Positions 28,807 through 37,438 of a DNA stretch of 49,485 nt are shown in pieces. Origin of the DNA: Porphyromonas cangingivalis (lineage in GTDB: Bacteria > Bacteroidota > Bacteroidia > Bacteroidales > Paludibacteraceae); the NCBI GenBank assembly GCA_945902955.1, contig CAMDNO010000012.1:1-49485 (forward strand). The letters run 5' to 3'. The notes beneath the pieces were generated by a model. The model made no database searches, had not been told where the DNA came from, and worked only from the letters and a program-made list of their open reading frames with translations. Numbering within the stretch: position 1 is the first letter of the stretch; each line of letters opens with the position of its first letter. The translations under genes were made by a program, and so were the position numbers.

Positions 28807-28903
28807 ACATATACTATTATTCGTTTTTGATAAAAGATATTCGATTTCGAGCAAAACTAACATTTTCCCATGTATCTAACTAAGCTCATTCATGCACAAA
28901 AAA

Positions 28904-28930
28904 AATAATACTACAAAATGTAGTATTATT
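28904..28930 (-). terminator. Rho-independent terminator after holA
   Basis: Perfect 12-bp stem AATAATACTACA / TGTAGTATTATT with a 3-base loop. On the minus strand the stem runs directly into a T-run. It lies 63 bases past the holA stop. Confidence 0.85.
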
Positions 28931-28993
28931 TCCGACAAAAAAACAGGAAATTCACTCCTTTTTTTTTTCAACTATCTATTTTTTAAAATGTGT

Positions 28994-30010
28994 TTAATGT
29001 AGAATTTTAAAAACCAATTCTTTCATCAATTCACCATCTTCCACTCCATTACTATCTACTCCTTTGCTGCGAGCATCGGTTTCGCGAATCCAGCTTATTA
29101 TGTTCATAGTTTTCCATGCTCCATAGTTTTTGGCTGCCATTTCGTATTTTTTTACAAAAAAAGGAATTATCTTCAATTCCGAAGCCACTGAAGCTTGGCT
29201 TTTATCTTTCAAATAATGATAAATCATCAAGTTCGAGAACAAAGTAAACAGCTGTGGTAACACCATAACCAAAGGATTATTTTTCTTATTATCTGCAAAA
29301 TAACGAATAATACGATTAGCTTTTAACACATTGCGCTCAATAAGAGCATCTTGCAATTCGAACACATTAAAATCTTTACTTATACCAATATTTTTTTCAA
29401 CCTGCTCGGGTGTAATAACGGTTGTGTTTGCGGGTTTTGTGAGTAGCAATTTATCCATTTCATTTGCCACTTTGCTCAAGTCGGTTCCCAAAAACTCGGT
29501 GAGCATTTGAATGGCTTTTACATCAACAGTTACATTTTTGCTTCGCGAATAAGCATTTATCCAAGCGCCCATTTCGTAATCGCGCAATTTCTCCGACTCA
29601 AAAACCACTCCTATTTTCGAAATATCCTGTACCCACTTTTTACGTTTATCGGGCGAACCATATTTGTAAGCAAATACAAGAATAGTGGTTTGAGATGGAT
29701 TAGTAAGGTAGTATTGCATTGGCTCCCAATCTTTTATCGACTGTGCTTCTTTTACAATCACCACCTGAAATGGCGACATCATGGGGTAGCGTTTGGCTGC
29801 ATTTATAATAGTTACCAAATCGGTATCTTTGCCATAAACTACTGTAAGGTCGAACTCACGCTGACTTTCGTCCAAAACAGTGTTTTGAATATAATCTGAT
29901 ATTTTATCGATATAATAAGCCTCTTCGCCAATCAAAAGATAAATGGGTTTATAAGCTTTACGACGTAAATCGCTCATTACTTGTTCGAAAGTTATGCCTT
30001 GCTTTGCCAT
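28994..30010 (-). CDS. holA: DNA polymerase III subunit delta
   Basis: 338 residues, the usual length for HolA. It starts MAKQGITFEQVMSDLRRKAYKPIYLLIGEEAYYIDKI, the typical opening in which the decayed nucleotide-binding site gives LIGEE in place of a real Walker A. The AAA+-like region continues to about 210 and is followed by the helical collar domain (ALIERNVLKANRIIRYFADNKKNNP, VLPQLFTLFSNLM). Delta opens the sliding clamp as part of the clamp loader during replication. The AMP nucleosidase gene upstream ends at the base before the start codon, so the two genes form one transcript, closed by the hairpin at 28904-28930. Confidence 0.95.
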   Translation of the reverse strand: MAKQGITFEQVMSDLRRKAYKPIYLLIGEEAYYIDKISDYIQNTVLDESQREFDLTVVYGKDTDLVTIINAAKRYPMMSPFQVVIVKEAQSIKDWEPMQYYLTNPSQTTILVFAYKYGSPDKRKKWVQDISKIGVVFESEKLRDYEMGAWINAYSRSKNVTVDVKAIQMLTEFLGTDLSKVANEMDKLLLTKPANTTVITPEQVEKNIGISKDFNVFELQDALIERNVLKANRIIRYFADNKKNNPLVMVLPQLFTLFSNLMIYHYLKDKSQASVASELKIIPFFVKKYEMAAKNYGAWKTMNIISWIRETDARSKGVDSNGVEDGELMKELVFKILH

Positions 30011-30784
30011 CTATTCAAACCTCAAATGCCTAATTGTTTTACTATTATTCATTAACGAAGATAGCGATTTAATGCCAATCTTAAGGTGTTCTTCTACAAA
30101 TGTTGAAGTAACTTTTTTGTCACTCTCGCTTGTTTTAATACCATCGGCAAGCAGTGGCATATCCGACACAAGTAACAACGCTCCAAGTGGAATACTATTG
30201 TAGAATCCAACCGAAAAGAGTGTAGCTGTTTCCATATCAATAGCCATAGCATGAGTAGCTCGCAGGTAATCTTTGAATTTTTCGTCGTGTTCCCATACAC
30301 GTCTATTTGTAGTATACACTGTTCCTGTCCAATAATCCTTGCCAAAGTCGCGAATGTTAGACGAAACAGCACGTTGCAAACTAAAAGCCGGCAAAGCAGG
30401 TATTTCGGGCGGAAAATAATCGTTCGAAGTTCCCTCGCCACGAATAGCAGCACTCGGAAGTATATAATCGCCAATTTTATTTTTATCGCGCAAACCGCCA
30501 CATTTTCCCAAAAACAAAACTGCTTTTGGTTCAATCGCCGACAAAATATCCATTATAATGGCAGCATTGGGGCTACCCATACCAAAATTTATAATTGTTA
30601 TACCATTTGCCGATGCATTTATCATGGTACCATCCCTTCCTAAAACAGGAACCCCATGCCATTCGGCAAAAAGCTCAACATAATTATTAAAATTTGTGAG
30701 TAGAATGTATTCTGTAAATTCATTTAATGGTCGCTTGGTATAGCGTGGTAACCAATTTTCGACAATGTCACGTCTTGTTTTCAT
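30011..30784 (-). CDS. amn: AMP nucleosidase
   Basis: 257 residues. This is the short, catalytic-domain-only form known in Bacteroidota; the E. coli enzyme is about 480 residues with an extra N-terminal domain. PNP/UDP-phosphorylase fold: NFGMGSPNAAIIMDIL at 67-82, FLGKCGGL at 91-98, and the nucleoside-binding MAIDMETATLFSVG followed by the SDMPL block. It splits AMP into adenine and ribose 5-phosphate and so tunes the AMP pool. It is transcribed with holA, its stop codon abutting the holA start. It is divergent from the HsdR-N gene; no perfect promoter box was found for it, though GACTTTTG-like sequences occur upstream. Confidence 0.92.
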   Translation of the reverse strand: MKTRRDIVENWLPRYTKRPLNEFTEYILLTNFNNYVELFAEWHGVPVLGRDGTMINASANGITIINFGMGSPNAAIIMDILSAIEPKAVLFLGKCGGLRDKNKIGDYILPSAAIRGEGTSNDYFPPEIPALPAFSLQRAVSSNIRDFGKDYWTGTVYTTNRRVWEHDEKFKDYLRATHAMAIDMETATLFSVGFYNSIPLGALLLVSDMPLLADGIKTSESDKKVTSTFVEEHLKIGIKSLSSLMNNSKTIRHLRFE

Positions 30785-30847
30785 GTTTTATTTGTGTAAA
30801 TAAGTCAAATGTCCGAAGTCAAAAGTCGATTTGAGAAACGACAAAGC

Positions 30848-30879
30848 TTTTGGATTTCTGAAAATTTGTTCTATCTTAG
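30848..30879 (+). promoter_or_regulatory. Promoter of the HsdR-N gene
   Basis: TTTTG at 30848-30852, a 19-base spacer, and TATCTTAG at 30872-30879, close to the Bacteroidota TTTG / TAnnTTTG promoter. The gene's ATG is 52 bases downstream. Confidence 0.6.
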
Positions 30880-30930
30880 CGTTTAAAATTTGAGAATTAA
30901 AAACTTTCTTGAAGGCAAAAGTAATAAATA

Positions 30931-31389
30931 ATGTTGCAATTAAATCTACCTGAATATAAATTTCGTATAAAAATTCAAAACGAAAGAGAATATATTTTTG
31001 ATAACTTACGGAAAAAATTTATTGCCCTAACACCCGAAGAATGGGTGAGGCAAAATTTCATCCGTTTTTTGATTGATGAAAAAAAATATCCAGCTTCGTA
31101 TATTGCCATCGAAAAGCAAATTGAACTTAATGGTCAAAAAAAGAGATGCGATGCAGTGATTTATAATCCGGATTTTAATCCTTATGTATTGATTGAATTT
31201 AAAGCTCCACAAATTAAACTCAATCAAGCTACTTTCGACCAAGCTGCTGTATATAATTCAAAACTAAAAGTTGACTTTTTGATTATCAGTAATGGTATCG
31301 AACACTTTGCATGCCAAGTAGATACAACAAATTGCCGCTATTCTTTTTTTGAACAAATACCAAATTATGGTGATTTGTTAGAATTATGA
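30931..31389 (+). CDS. Type I restriction enzyme HsdR N-terminal domain protein (stand-alone)
   Basis: 152 residues, an entire gene consisting only of the HSDR_N domain. The PD-(D/E)xK nuclease core is visible: an Asp in RCDAVIYNPDF and EFKAP (EFK) about 18 residues later, plus RQNFIRFLIDEKKYP early in the fold. No HsdM, HsdS or helicase/translocase partner is encoded nearby, and there is no second domain. Such short proteins are common in Bacteroidota genomes, usually of unknown role. It may be a nuclease in repair or defence, but this cannot be decided from sequence. The ORF is intact and is preceded by a good promoter. It converges with the WbuC gene. Confidence 0.85.
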   Translation: MLQLNLPEYKFRIKIQNEREYIFDNLRKKFIALTPEEWVRQNFIRFLIDEKKYPASYIAIEKQIELNGQKKRCDAVIYNPDFNPYVLIEFKAPQIKLNQATFDQAAVYNSKLKVDFLIISNGIEHFACQVDTTNCRYSFFEQIPNYGDLLEL

Positions 31390-31409
31390 TAAATAAATAG
31401 CGTCGGAAG

Positions 31410-31808
31410 CTACAAATACATTATATCACTATCTTCGAGCGGTGTATACGGTCCCTGTTTAACTTCGAAAATCACTGTACCTTTTTCAAGAACTTCCACT
31501 GTGTGCCATTTTCCAGCCGGAACAGATATTCCATACTTTCCTTTTTGCGGGTCGAGAAAAACCGTTTGAGTAAGCTTTTTCTTGTCATTGTACAATAATA
31601 CATTCAAACTTCCACTTAAAACAATGTAAGTTTCGTCGGTGTGTAGGTGTCTGTGTATCGGTAATTCTGTTCCAGGCTCCAAAGCATTCAGCAAACGTTG
31701 AACATTATCACTCAATGCACTATGTAAATTGTAATTTTTTCTTAATCGTTCATTATTTTCGGCTTGCTTCGATAATTTTGCAAGCAATTCAGCATCAATT
31801 ATTTTCAT
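31410..31808 (-). CDS. WbuC family cupin-fold metalloprotein
   Basis: 132 residues. WbuC-family signature: MKIIDAELLAKLSKQAENN at the N-terminus, LNALEPGTELPIHRHLHTDE in the middle with the metal-binding His cluster (HRHLHTDE), and VPAGKWHTVEV with a further His. WbuC proteins occur in O-antigen and lipopolysaccharide gene sets. The fold resembles sugar isomerases and dioxygenases, but the reaction is not settled as far as I know. It follows the nucleotidyltransferase-kinase gene by 50 bases and is probably in the ribBA operon transcript. A link to the sugar made by that fusion enzyme is a reasonable guess. Confidence 0.88.
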   Translation of the reverse strand: MKIIDAELLAKLSKQAENNERLRKNYNLHSALSDNVQRLLNALEPGTELPIHRHLHTDETYIVLSGSLNVLLYNDKKKLTQTVFLDPQKGKYGISVPAGKWHTVEVLEKGTVIFEVKQGPYTPLEDSDIMYL

Positions 31809-31858
31809 TCAAAAAAAAGTAAAAAAAAAGAGTATTTATTAATCAAGATTTCATCACA

Positions 31859-32992
31859 TTAACTTCTTCTGATGCGGATTTGAATAGCATTTTTTACAGG
31901 TTTTTCGCTAAAAAAAATCAGATATCCTCCACCACCAGCTCCACTTACTTTCCATCCCAAAGTATCGGTTTTGTGTAATTCAATTTGGTTTAAAATGTCT
32001 TCGTTTACCATATTTGGAAACATACGAATCTGTGCTTCAAAGCTTTCGGTTATAGCTTTTCCTGTTTCAACAGCATTTTTAGACCTTATCGCCCTCCAAC
32101 AGTTATCGGCGGCAGCACCCAATTTTTCTACACTTTCTTTATCAATCGAAGTATTGGCAAGCACATCATACGAAGCAGCACGTGGATAAAGTGGAACCAT
32201 CCACACGCGTTCTTCTATCCATGTAAGCAATTCATTTTCAACACAACTATTAATTTCCACAGGCCAATAATCGTTGTTGTACAACAAATAATTCATACCC
32301 GGCATCACTATACCCAACGAATCCTGAGAGCCACTTATGTACTTTGTTCCGGGTGGATTTTCGAAACAAAAGAGTGTCTTAGCAAGTTTAGTGCGGTCGC
32401 CCTGTGGTATATCAGTTTGCCAAAGCTCAATGGCTTTTTTGCGGCTACTTGTTGACATTCCGCTGCGGTCGTTGAATTCAAAATCGGGTTCAATGCTAAT
32501 TGTAATTACAGGACCTGATGCTAAATAATTTACATACTGCTGATCCATCCAGCCTCCAGCCAAATCGATGCGATAGGGAATTAAGCATTCTTTACGAAGC
32601 GATGTGGTAGAACGTGTTGGTAAATTTCCGTGTGGAACGCGCTTACTAACAACATATTCGATGCCCATTTCTTTACAAACTTCTTCCTTGGCAGCTGTGT
32701 GCCCATCGGCATTTACAAAGAATATATCTGGCTTCAGTTCTTTAAGCTCTTCTAAAAAATCAAGCAAACCACCACCTCTATTTATCCAAGCGTCTTTTAC
32801 TGTTTTCAACGATTTTACCATATACAAGCGTTCGGCATCCGAATTAATCGTTTTCCGAGCTTTAAGTTCGTTAATCGTTTTGTCCGATCCGATGCCCACA
32901 TACAATTCGCCGTGCGAAGCAGCCTCTTCGAAAAACGCCACATGTCCGCTATGTAGCATATCATAACATCCACTTACAAAAACTTTTTTCAT
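31859..32992 (-). CDS. Bifunctional cytidylyltransferase-like / GHMP kinase-like sugar-activating protein
   Basis: 377 residues with two domains. Residues 1-135 are a nucleotidyltransferase of the RfaE/TagD type: [10 protein letters not shown] at 8-17 (HxGH) and TRSTTSLR at 126-133 in place of the usual ISTT motif. Residues about 136-377 are a GHMP-kinase-like domain: [10 protein letters not shown] (139-148), a reduced phosphate loop GMSTSS (178-183), a [10 protein letters not shown] block (223-232) like that of fucokinases, and VSGAGGGGY (349-357). Such a protein could phosphorylate a sugar and then activate it with CTP or ATP. Substrate unknown. It overlaps the ribBA stop by 4 bases and precedes WbuC, so it may serve surface glycan synthesis. 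Confidence 0.8.
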   Translation of the reverse strand: MKKVFVSGCYDMLHSGHVAFFEEAASHGELYVGIGSDKTINELKARKTINSDAERLYMVKSLKTVKDAWINRGGGLLDFLEELKELKPDIFFVNADGHTAAKEEVCKEMGIEYVVSKRVPHGNLPTRSTTSLRKECLIPYRIDLAGGWMDQQYVNYLASGPVITISIEPDFEFNDRSGMSTSSRKKAIELWQTDIPQGDRTKLAKTLFCFENPPGTKYISGSQDSLGIVMPGMNYLLYNNDYWPVEINSCVENELLTWIEERVWMVPLYPRAASYDVLANTSIDKESVEKLGAAADNCWRAIRSKNAVETGKAITESFEAQIRMFPNMVNEDILNQIELHKTDTLGWKVSGAGGGGYLIFFSEKPVKNAIQIRIRRS

Positions 32993-34200
32993 TTTGAATA
33001 ATTTAATGTGTGCCCCATACGCAGTTTTTTAGTTTGCATATAAAATGCATTGTATTTATTTGGCTGAATTTCGATAGGCACATTTTCAACTATCGACAAT
33101 CCATAAGCCTCTAAACCAATGCGCTTTATAGGGTTATTAGTTAATAATTTTATTTTACAAACACCCAACTCTCGCAATATCTGAGCTCCCACTCCATAAT
33201 CGCGCTCGTCGGCCTTAAAACCAAGATGTAAATTTGCATCTACTGTATCCATGCCCTCTTCCTGAAGTTTGTATGCTTTCATTTTGTTCATCAAACCTAT
33301 GCCACGTCCTTCCTGATTCATATACACAATCACTCCTTTACCTTCTTTTTCAATCATCTCCATCGATTTGTGTAATTGTTCGCCACATTCGCAGCGCATG
33401 GAGCCAAAAATATCGCCCGTTGCACACGACGAATGCACGCGAACCAAAATTGGCTCTTCTTTTTCCCATTCTCCTTTTATCAAAGCTACATGCTCCAATC
33501 CGTTGGATAATTGCTTGAAAGCTATCAGTTTAAACTCTCCAAATGCTGTTGGCATATTTACCTTAACTCCTTTTTCTACCAACGATTCCGATTTCAAACG
33601 ATAAGCAATTAAGTCTTTAATCGATACCAATTTCAAATCAAACTTTTGAGCCATTTCAATCAACTGTGGTAAGCGTGCCATACTACCATCTTCGTTCATA
33701 ATTTCAATTAAAGCCGCCGCTGGCGAAAGTCCGGCCAGTCGTGCCAAATCCACGCCCGCTTCGGTGTGCCCAGCTCGTCGTAAAACACCTTTGGATCGTG
33801 CTCTCAATGGAAATACATGACCCGGACGGCCAAAAGTTTCGGGTTTTGAGTTAGGGTCGGTCAATGCCAAAAAAGTGGCGGCGCGGTCGGCTGCCGACAC
33901 ACCAGTAGTGCAACCTTCTAATTTATCGATACTTACCGTAAACGGCGTTCCATGTATTGAGGTATTTGCTTGTACTTGCATTTCGAAATCTAACTCTACG
34001 CAACGCTCTTCAGTTAGTGGCGCACAGAGTAAACCACGCCCGTGCGTAATCATAAAATTTACAATTTCCGGGGTCATTTTTTCTGCAGCACATATAAAAT
34101 CTCCCTCATTCTCACGATCTTCATCGTCAACAACAATCACTACCTTACCGGCTTTTAAATCGGTTAATGCTTCGTCGATTGTATTTAATACTGATTCCAT
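32989..34200 (-). CDS. ribBA: Bifunctional 3,4-dihydroxy-2-butanone-4-phosphate synthase / GTP cyclohydrolase II
   Basis: 403 residues, the standard length. Residues 1 to about 200 are Rib[19 protein letters not shown] with the Mg-binding acidic residues, [11 protein letters not shown], and [16 protein letters not shown]. Residues about 205-403 are Rib[24 protein letters not shown] with three zinc-binding cysteines and [21 protein letters not shown], followed by the NNPIKR block. It makes both precursors of riboflavin, from ribulose 5-phosphate and GTP. It lies after the lptF/G-like gene across an octamer array and overlaps the following sugar-activating gene by 4 bases. Confidence 0.97.
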   Translation of the reverse strand: MESVLNTIDEALTDLKAGKVVIVVDDEDRENEGDFICAAEKMTPEIVNFMITHGRGLLCAPLTEERCVELDFEMQVQANTSIHGTPFTVSIDKLEGCTTGVSAADRAATFLALTDPNSKPETFGRPGHVFPLRARSKGVLRRAGHTEAGVDLARLAGLSPAAALIEIMNEDGSMARLPQLIEMAQKFDLKLVSIKDLIAYRLKSESLVEKGVKVNMPTAFGEFKLIAFKQLSNGLEHVALIKGEWEKEEPILVRVHSSCATGDIFGSMRCECGEQLHKSMEMIEKEGKGVIVYMNQEGRGIGLMNKMKAYKLQEEGMDTVDANLHLGFKADERDYGVGAQILRELGVCKIKLLTNNPIKRIGLEAYGLSIVENVPIEIQPNKYNAFYMQTKKLRMGHTLNYSK

Positions 34201-34208
34201 ATATTTTG

Positions 34209-34320
34209 TTAATTAGTTGAATTGTTGATTGGTTGATTCGTTAATTAGTTAATCGGTTGATTCGTTAATTAGTTCATCGGTTGATTCGTAAATTAGTTCA
34301 TTTATTGATTGGTTCATTAT
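34209..34320. repeat. Octamer array, 14 units, reaching into the lptF/G-like gene
   Basis: Fourteen units in 8-base register (TTAATTAG, TTGATTGG, TTGATTCG, TTCATCGG and similar). On the minus strand the last six sense codons and the TGA stop (34298-34300) of the permease gene are repeat sequence (residues NEPINK). The array then continues to 9 bases before the ribBA start codon. Confidence 0.9.
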
Positions 34321-35779
34321 TCATTTTTAAGATTTTAATCTCAATAAAGCTCTTTACTTTTTGGAATGTTTTTGCATACTCTTCGGTATTGAAAAGTACA
34401 GCATCTACTGCTGCTTTGTACGTAAGAAATACTCCAATAGGAAGCAATATCGATGAACTGAGCCACATTCCTTGTAATGCAGTCCACAAACCTTCGCGCG
34501 CCATTTTATAACCTGTATTATCAATTATATAATAAATAATAAACATGACCACCGAAATAACAACCGGCGCACCAAGACCACCTTTACGAATAATAGCTCC
34601 AAGCGGTGCTCCAATAAAGAAAAAAATTAAACAAGCAAACGAAAGCGTAAATTTACGATGCCATTCGATAGCATGTCTGCTTACATAAAGTGTTGGCTCA
34701 CCTAAGTTTAGCTTCTGAAACTCAATCTGACCCTTCATTTCATTGGCTTTTTGAAGTGCAATCATTATTGCATTTTCCATTTGCGGCTTATCTAATTTAT
34801 TAAACAAGGTATCCGGATTATAGTTTTCTATCTGTATATTTTCACCCATTTCGAGCGAACGATTCCAAGCGGTTTCCCGACCAAAATAACGCCTTTGCAC
34901 CATTTCGGCAGCTTGTTCATTTTGCCGCTGCGCTACAACTTTTGAAGATGAATCGATAGAAACTGCCAATTGAGCTATATTTTTACTAAAAAACTGATCT
35001 TGGAGAATACTTTCATCATAGCGCGTAAAATCCGAATCAAAATCAATCAAAATTTCTTTAGTTCCAAACGATTCTCTTCGATAAGGAATACTATTTGCAT
35101 TGGTACTAAAACTCTGACTTTTTAAATTTTCAAAGCTCTCACCATCAAACAATTGGAGCATTAAATATTTTTTATCTTCGCTCAATTTTATCCTACCCGA
35201 ATCGGCAAGCATCACAGTTGCATTGTCAAAACCATTCGAAAAATCATAAATCATCATGTCTTTCAACAAACCATTTTCCTTTTCGCGTACATAAAGGTTT
35301 ACGCCATTTATACCCGAATAAAATTCACCGACAGGAATATCTAATTCGGGTGATTTTTGCCTCATTGAATAAATTAAAGTCCAAAGTTTCGATTGAGTAA
35401 TAGGTAACACATTATTCGAAAAATAAAAAGCACCCACAGCAATCAAAGCAATAAAAAACATCAGCGGACGAATAATTCGAAAGAGCGAAATACCAGCTGA
35501 TTTCATGGCTGTTAGTTCAAAATTTTCGCCCAAGTTTCCGAAAGTCATCAGCGAAGCCAAAAGAATAGCAAGCGGAAGCGCCATAGGTACCAACGAGGTC
35601 ATAGCATACAAAAAAAACTCTGCTATAACACCAAAACCAATGCCTTTACCTATCATTTCGTCGAAATGTTTCCACAAAAATTGCATTAATAATATAAAGA
35701 TGCAAATTAAAAAAGTCATCACAAACAGGGTGATAAATCTTTTAAATACATACAAATCAATGGTTTTTATGCTAAACAT
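34298..35779 (-). CDS. LptF/LptG family lipopolysaccharide export permease
   Basis: 493 residues with the YjgP/YjgQ layout: three membrane segments near the N-terminus (about 15-40, 55-80, 100-120), a large periplasmic jellyroll-like region (about 125-385), and three segments near the C-terminus. Signatures include FALTAMKSAGISLFRIIRPL-type sequence near residue 90-110 (here NFELTAMKSAGISLFRI), the cytoplasmic coupling helix. With LptB it drives lipopolysaccharide from the inner membrane to the Lpt bridge. Members in this phylum are often single fused-length genes, so F or G cannot be assigned. The last codons lie within an octamer repeat. A -7 box is at 35812-35819. Confidence 0.93.
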   Translation of the reverse strand: MFSIKTIDLYVFKRFITLFVMTFLICIFILLMQFLWKHFDEMIGKGIGFGVIAEFFLYAMTSLVPMALPLAILLASLMTFGNLGENFELTAMKSAGISLFRIIRPLMFFIALIAVGAFYFSNNVLPITQSKLWTLIYSMRQKSPELDIPVGEFYSGINGVNLYVREKENGLLKDMMIYDFSNGFDNATVMLADSGRIKLSEDKKYLMLQLFDGESFENLKSQSFSTNANSIPYRRESFGTKEILIDFDSDFTRYDESILQDQFFSKNIAQLAVSIDSSSKVVAQRQNEQAAEMVQRRYFGRETAWNRSLEMGENIQIENYNPDTLFNKLDKPQMENAIMIALQKANEMKGQIEFQKLNLGEPTLYVSRHAIEWHRKFTLSFACLIFFFIGAPLGAIIRKGGLGAPVVISVVMFIIYYIIDNTGYKMAREGLWTALQGMWLSSSILLPIGVFLTYKAAVDAVLFNTEEYAKTFQKVKSFIEIKILKMNNEPINK

Positions 35780-35811
35780 TCGTTTTGTGAAGTTTTTTTT
35801 TAATAGGACAG

Positions 35812-35819
35812 CAAAGTTA
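35812..35819 (-). promoter_or_regulatory. -7 promoter box of the lptF/G-like gene
   Basis: TAACTTTG on the minus strand matches TAnnTTTG, 33 bases before the ATG. The -33 box is unclear. Confidence 0.5.
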
Positions 35820-35858
35820 ATTCAAAAACTTGAAAAACTTAAATTTTACAAAGTGAAA

Positions 35859-37307
35859 TTAAGCATATTTATTTTTACGAAATGCCCACATTCCAAAAAA
35901 AGTAAGCATTCCGTTTAGCATTAACAATTCATACCCAAATTTATAGTTAAATAAAACGTCGAATAAGTAGTTTAAACCAAAGCATAAAACAGGTGAAATA
36001 ATTGCTATATATGGAATAAATTTATCTTCCGTTTTCATTTTAGAAAATAGTCCGAAAGCAAACATTCCGAGCAAGGGGCCATAAGTATAGGATGCAATAA
36101 TATAAATGGCATCAATCACGCTTTTGTTGTTAATTGCATCAAATGCAAGTATAATGAGCACAAAAAGCACCGATATAGCTATGTGTATTTGTTTACGTTT
36201 GCGTGCGGCTGTTATCGAATCTTGATGTTGAACGCCCAGAATATCTACAGCAAAAGAAGTTGTGAGGGCTGCTAAAGCCGAATCGGCACTCGAAAACGCT
36301 GCCGCCACAATACCGACAATAAAAAGTAACAATACAGTTTGCCCTAAATAATTTGTTGCAAACATGGTCAGTATTTCATCCGATTTTTGGGGTAGCGCAA
36401 TTCCGTTTTGAGCTGCAAGCATGAGTAACATTAAGCCCAAAGTCAAAAATAGCAAATTGACGGGTACAAAAGAAATTCCGTACGAATACATGTTTTTCTG
36501 AGCATCTTTCAAATTCTTGCAAGTCAAGTTTTTTTGCATCATATCTTGGTCCAGCCCGGTCATTACGATAGCTATAAAAATGCCACTAAAAAATTGCTTG
36601 AAGAAGTTCTGCTTCGAATGCCAATCGTCGAATACAAATATTACTGCCTGCTCCTGATTTAGTAGGGCTGAGAAAAGTGAACCTTCATGAATATTCAACT
36701 GCGATGCCACTTGAAAAACTAATAGTATTAGAGCCACAATCATGATTATTGCCTGTAAAGTATCAGTCCAAACAATGGTTTTAATGCCACTCCGATAGGT
36801 ATAAAGCCAAATCAAAAAAATTGTGCCACAAACAGTTAAAGCAAAAGGCACTTTCCAAGCATCAAATACAACAGTTTGCAAAATAGCCGCTACTACATAC
36901 AATCGCGCTGCTGCACCAATGGTTTTGGAGAGTAAAAAAAACGAAGCGCCCGTTTTGTAAGCATTTTTTCCAAAACGCTGCTCCAAATAGGTATATATTG
37001 AAGTGAGTTGAAGCCGATAATACAGGGGCAGTAACACATTTGCAATAATTAAATAACCGAAAAAAAAGCCGAAAACAGTTTGCATATATGTAAAATCGAT
37101 GCCACGCACCATGCCTGGTACCGACACAAAACTCACGCCCGAAATGGATGAACCAACCATACCAATGGCAACCACCCACCAGGGCGATTTGCGATTACCC
37201 AAAAAAAACGCCTCATTATCAACACTATTTCTACTTACTACAAACGAAATTAGCAATAATATTGAAAAATAGATAGCTATGATTATTAAAATAAGTATTC
37301 CCGACAT
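35859..37307 (-). CDS. Sodium:solute symporter (SSS family)
   Basis: 482 residues from the ATG at 37307. A longer frame to 37409 would run through the promoter region and add 34 residues that do not fit the family. About 13 hydrophobic segments. The first is SGILILIIIAIYFSILLLISF, followed by FFLGNRKSPWWVVAIGMVGSSISGVSFVSVPG, the sodium-binding signature region of SSS transporters. It imports a small solute with sodium; substrates range from sugars and sialic acid to proline, and none can be chosen here. It stands alone, transcribed away from recR, with a TAACTTTG box at 37325-37332. Confidence 0.93.
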   Translation of the reverse strand: MSGILILIIIAIYFSILLLISFVVSRNSVDNEAFFLGNRKSPWWVVAIGMVGSSISGVSFVSVPGMVRGIDFTYMQTVFGFFFGYLIIANVLLPLYYRLQLTSIYTYLEQRFGKNAYKTGASFFLLSKTIGAAARLYVVAAILQTVVFDAWKVPFALTVCGTIFLIWLYTYRSGIKTIVWTDTLQAIIMIVALILLVFQVASQLNIHEGSLFSALLNQEQAVIFVFDDWHSKQNFFKQFFSGIFIAIVMTGLDQDMMQKNLTCKNLKDAQKNMYSYGISFVPVNLLFLTLGLMLLMLAAQNGIALPQKSDEILTMFATNYLGQTVLLLFIVGIVAAAFSSADSALAALTTSFAVDILGVQHQDSITAARKRKQIHIAISVLFVLIILAFDAINNKSVIDAIYIIASYTYGPLLGMFAFGLFSKMKTEDKFIPYIAIISPVLCFGLNYLFDVLFNYKFGYELLMLNGMLTFFGMWAFRKNKYA

Positions 37308-37324
37308 TTTATAAAAATTGTGCG

Positions 37325-37332
37325 CAAAGTTA
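37325..37332 (-). promoter_or_regulatory. -7 promoter box of the symporter gene
   Basis: TAACTTTG on the minus strand, 18 bases before the chosen ATG. It supports the shorter start. No good -33 box at the usual spacing. Confidence 0.5.
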
Positions 37333-37370
37333 GTAAAAAAGCATATAACAAATACCTTGGTCTTTTTAAA

Positions 37371-37401
37371 TTGAATGTTACCGATATTTTTCGTAAATTT
37401 G
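37371..37401 (+). promoter_or_regulatory. Promoter of the recR operon
   Basis: TTG at 37371-37373, a 20-base spacer, and TAAATTTG at 37394-37401, a perfect TAnnTTTG box followed by C. The start codon is 37 bases downstream. It is back to back with the symporter promoter. Confidence 0.72.
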
Positions 37402-37438
37402 CACTCCAAAAATGAATTAAAAAAATAACGCTACAAAC

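Larger units (their letters stand above)
28383..28993. other. Gene-free 611-base AT-rich interval
   Basis: I found no credible protein: the longest frame is low-complexity Phe/Ile/Tyr/Asn sequence. It holds a TAATTTTG box on the plus strand (28516-28523) without a convincing upstream box, a long bulged hairpin (28757-28806), and the holA terminator (28904-28930). A small RNA is possible. The promoter of the giant kinase should lie at its left end, where only imperfect TAATTTTTG boxes are seen on the minus strand. Confidence 0.6.

Noticed and set aside
31399-31413. TAGC/GCTA hairpin between the HsdR-N and WbuC genes as a terminator
   Set aside because: Only a 4-bp stem with a 7-base loop and no U-run; too weak to call.
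30931-34200. A restriction-modification or defence island around the HsdR-N gene
   Set aside because: Neighbours are AMP nucleosidase, holA, WbuC, a sugar-activating enzyme and ribBA; no methylase, specificity or other defence gene is present.
37308-37409. 34-residue N-terminal extension of the symporter from an ATG at 37409
   Set aside because: It would run across the -7 box and lacks family similarity; the ATG at 37307 gives the normal first membrane segment.
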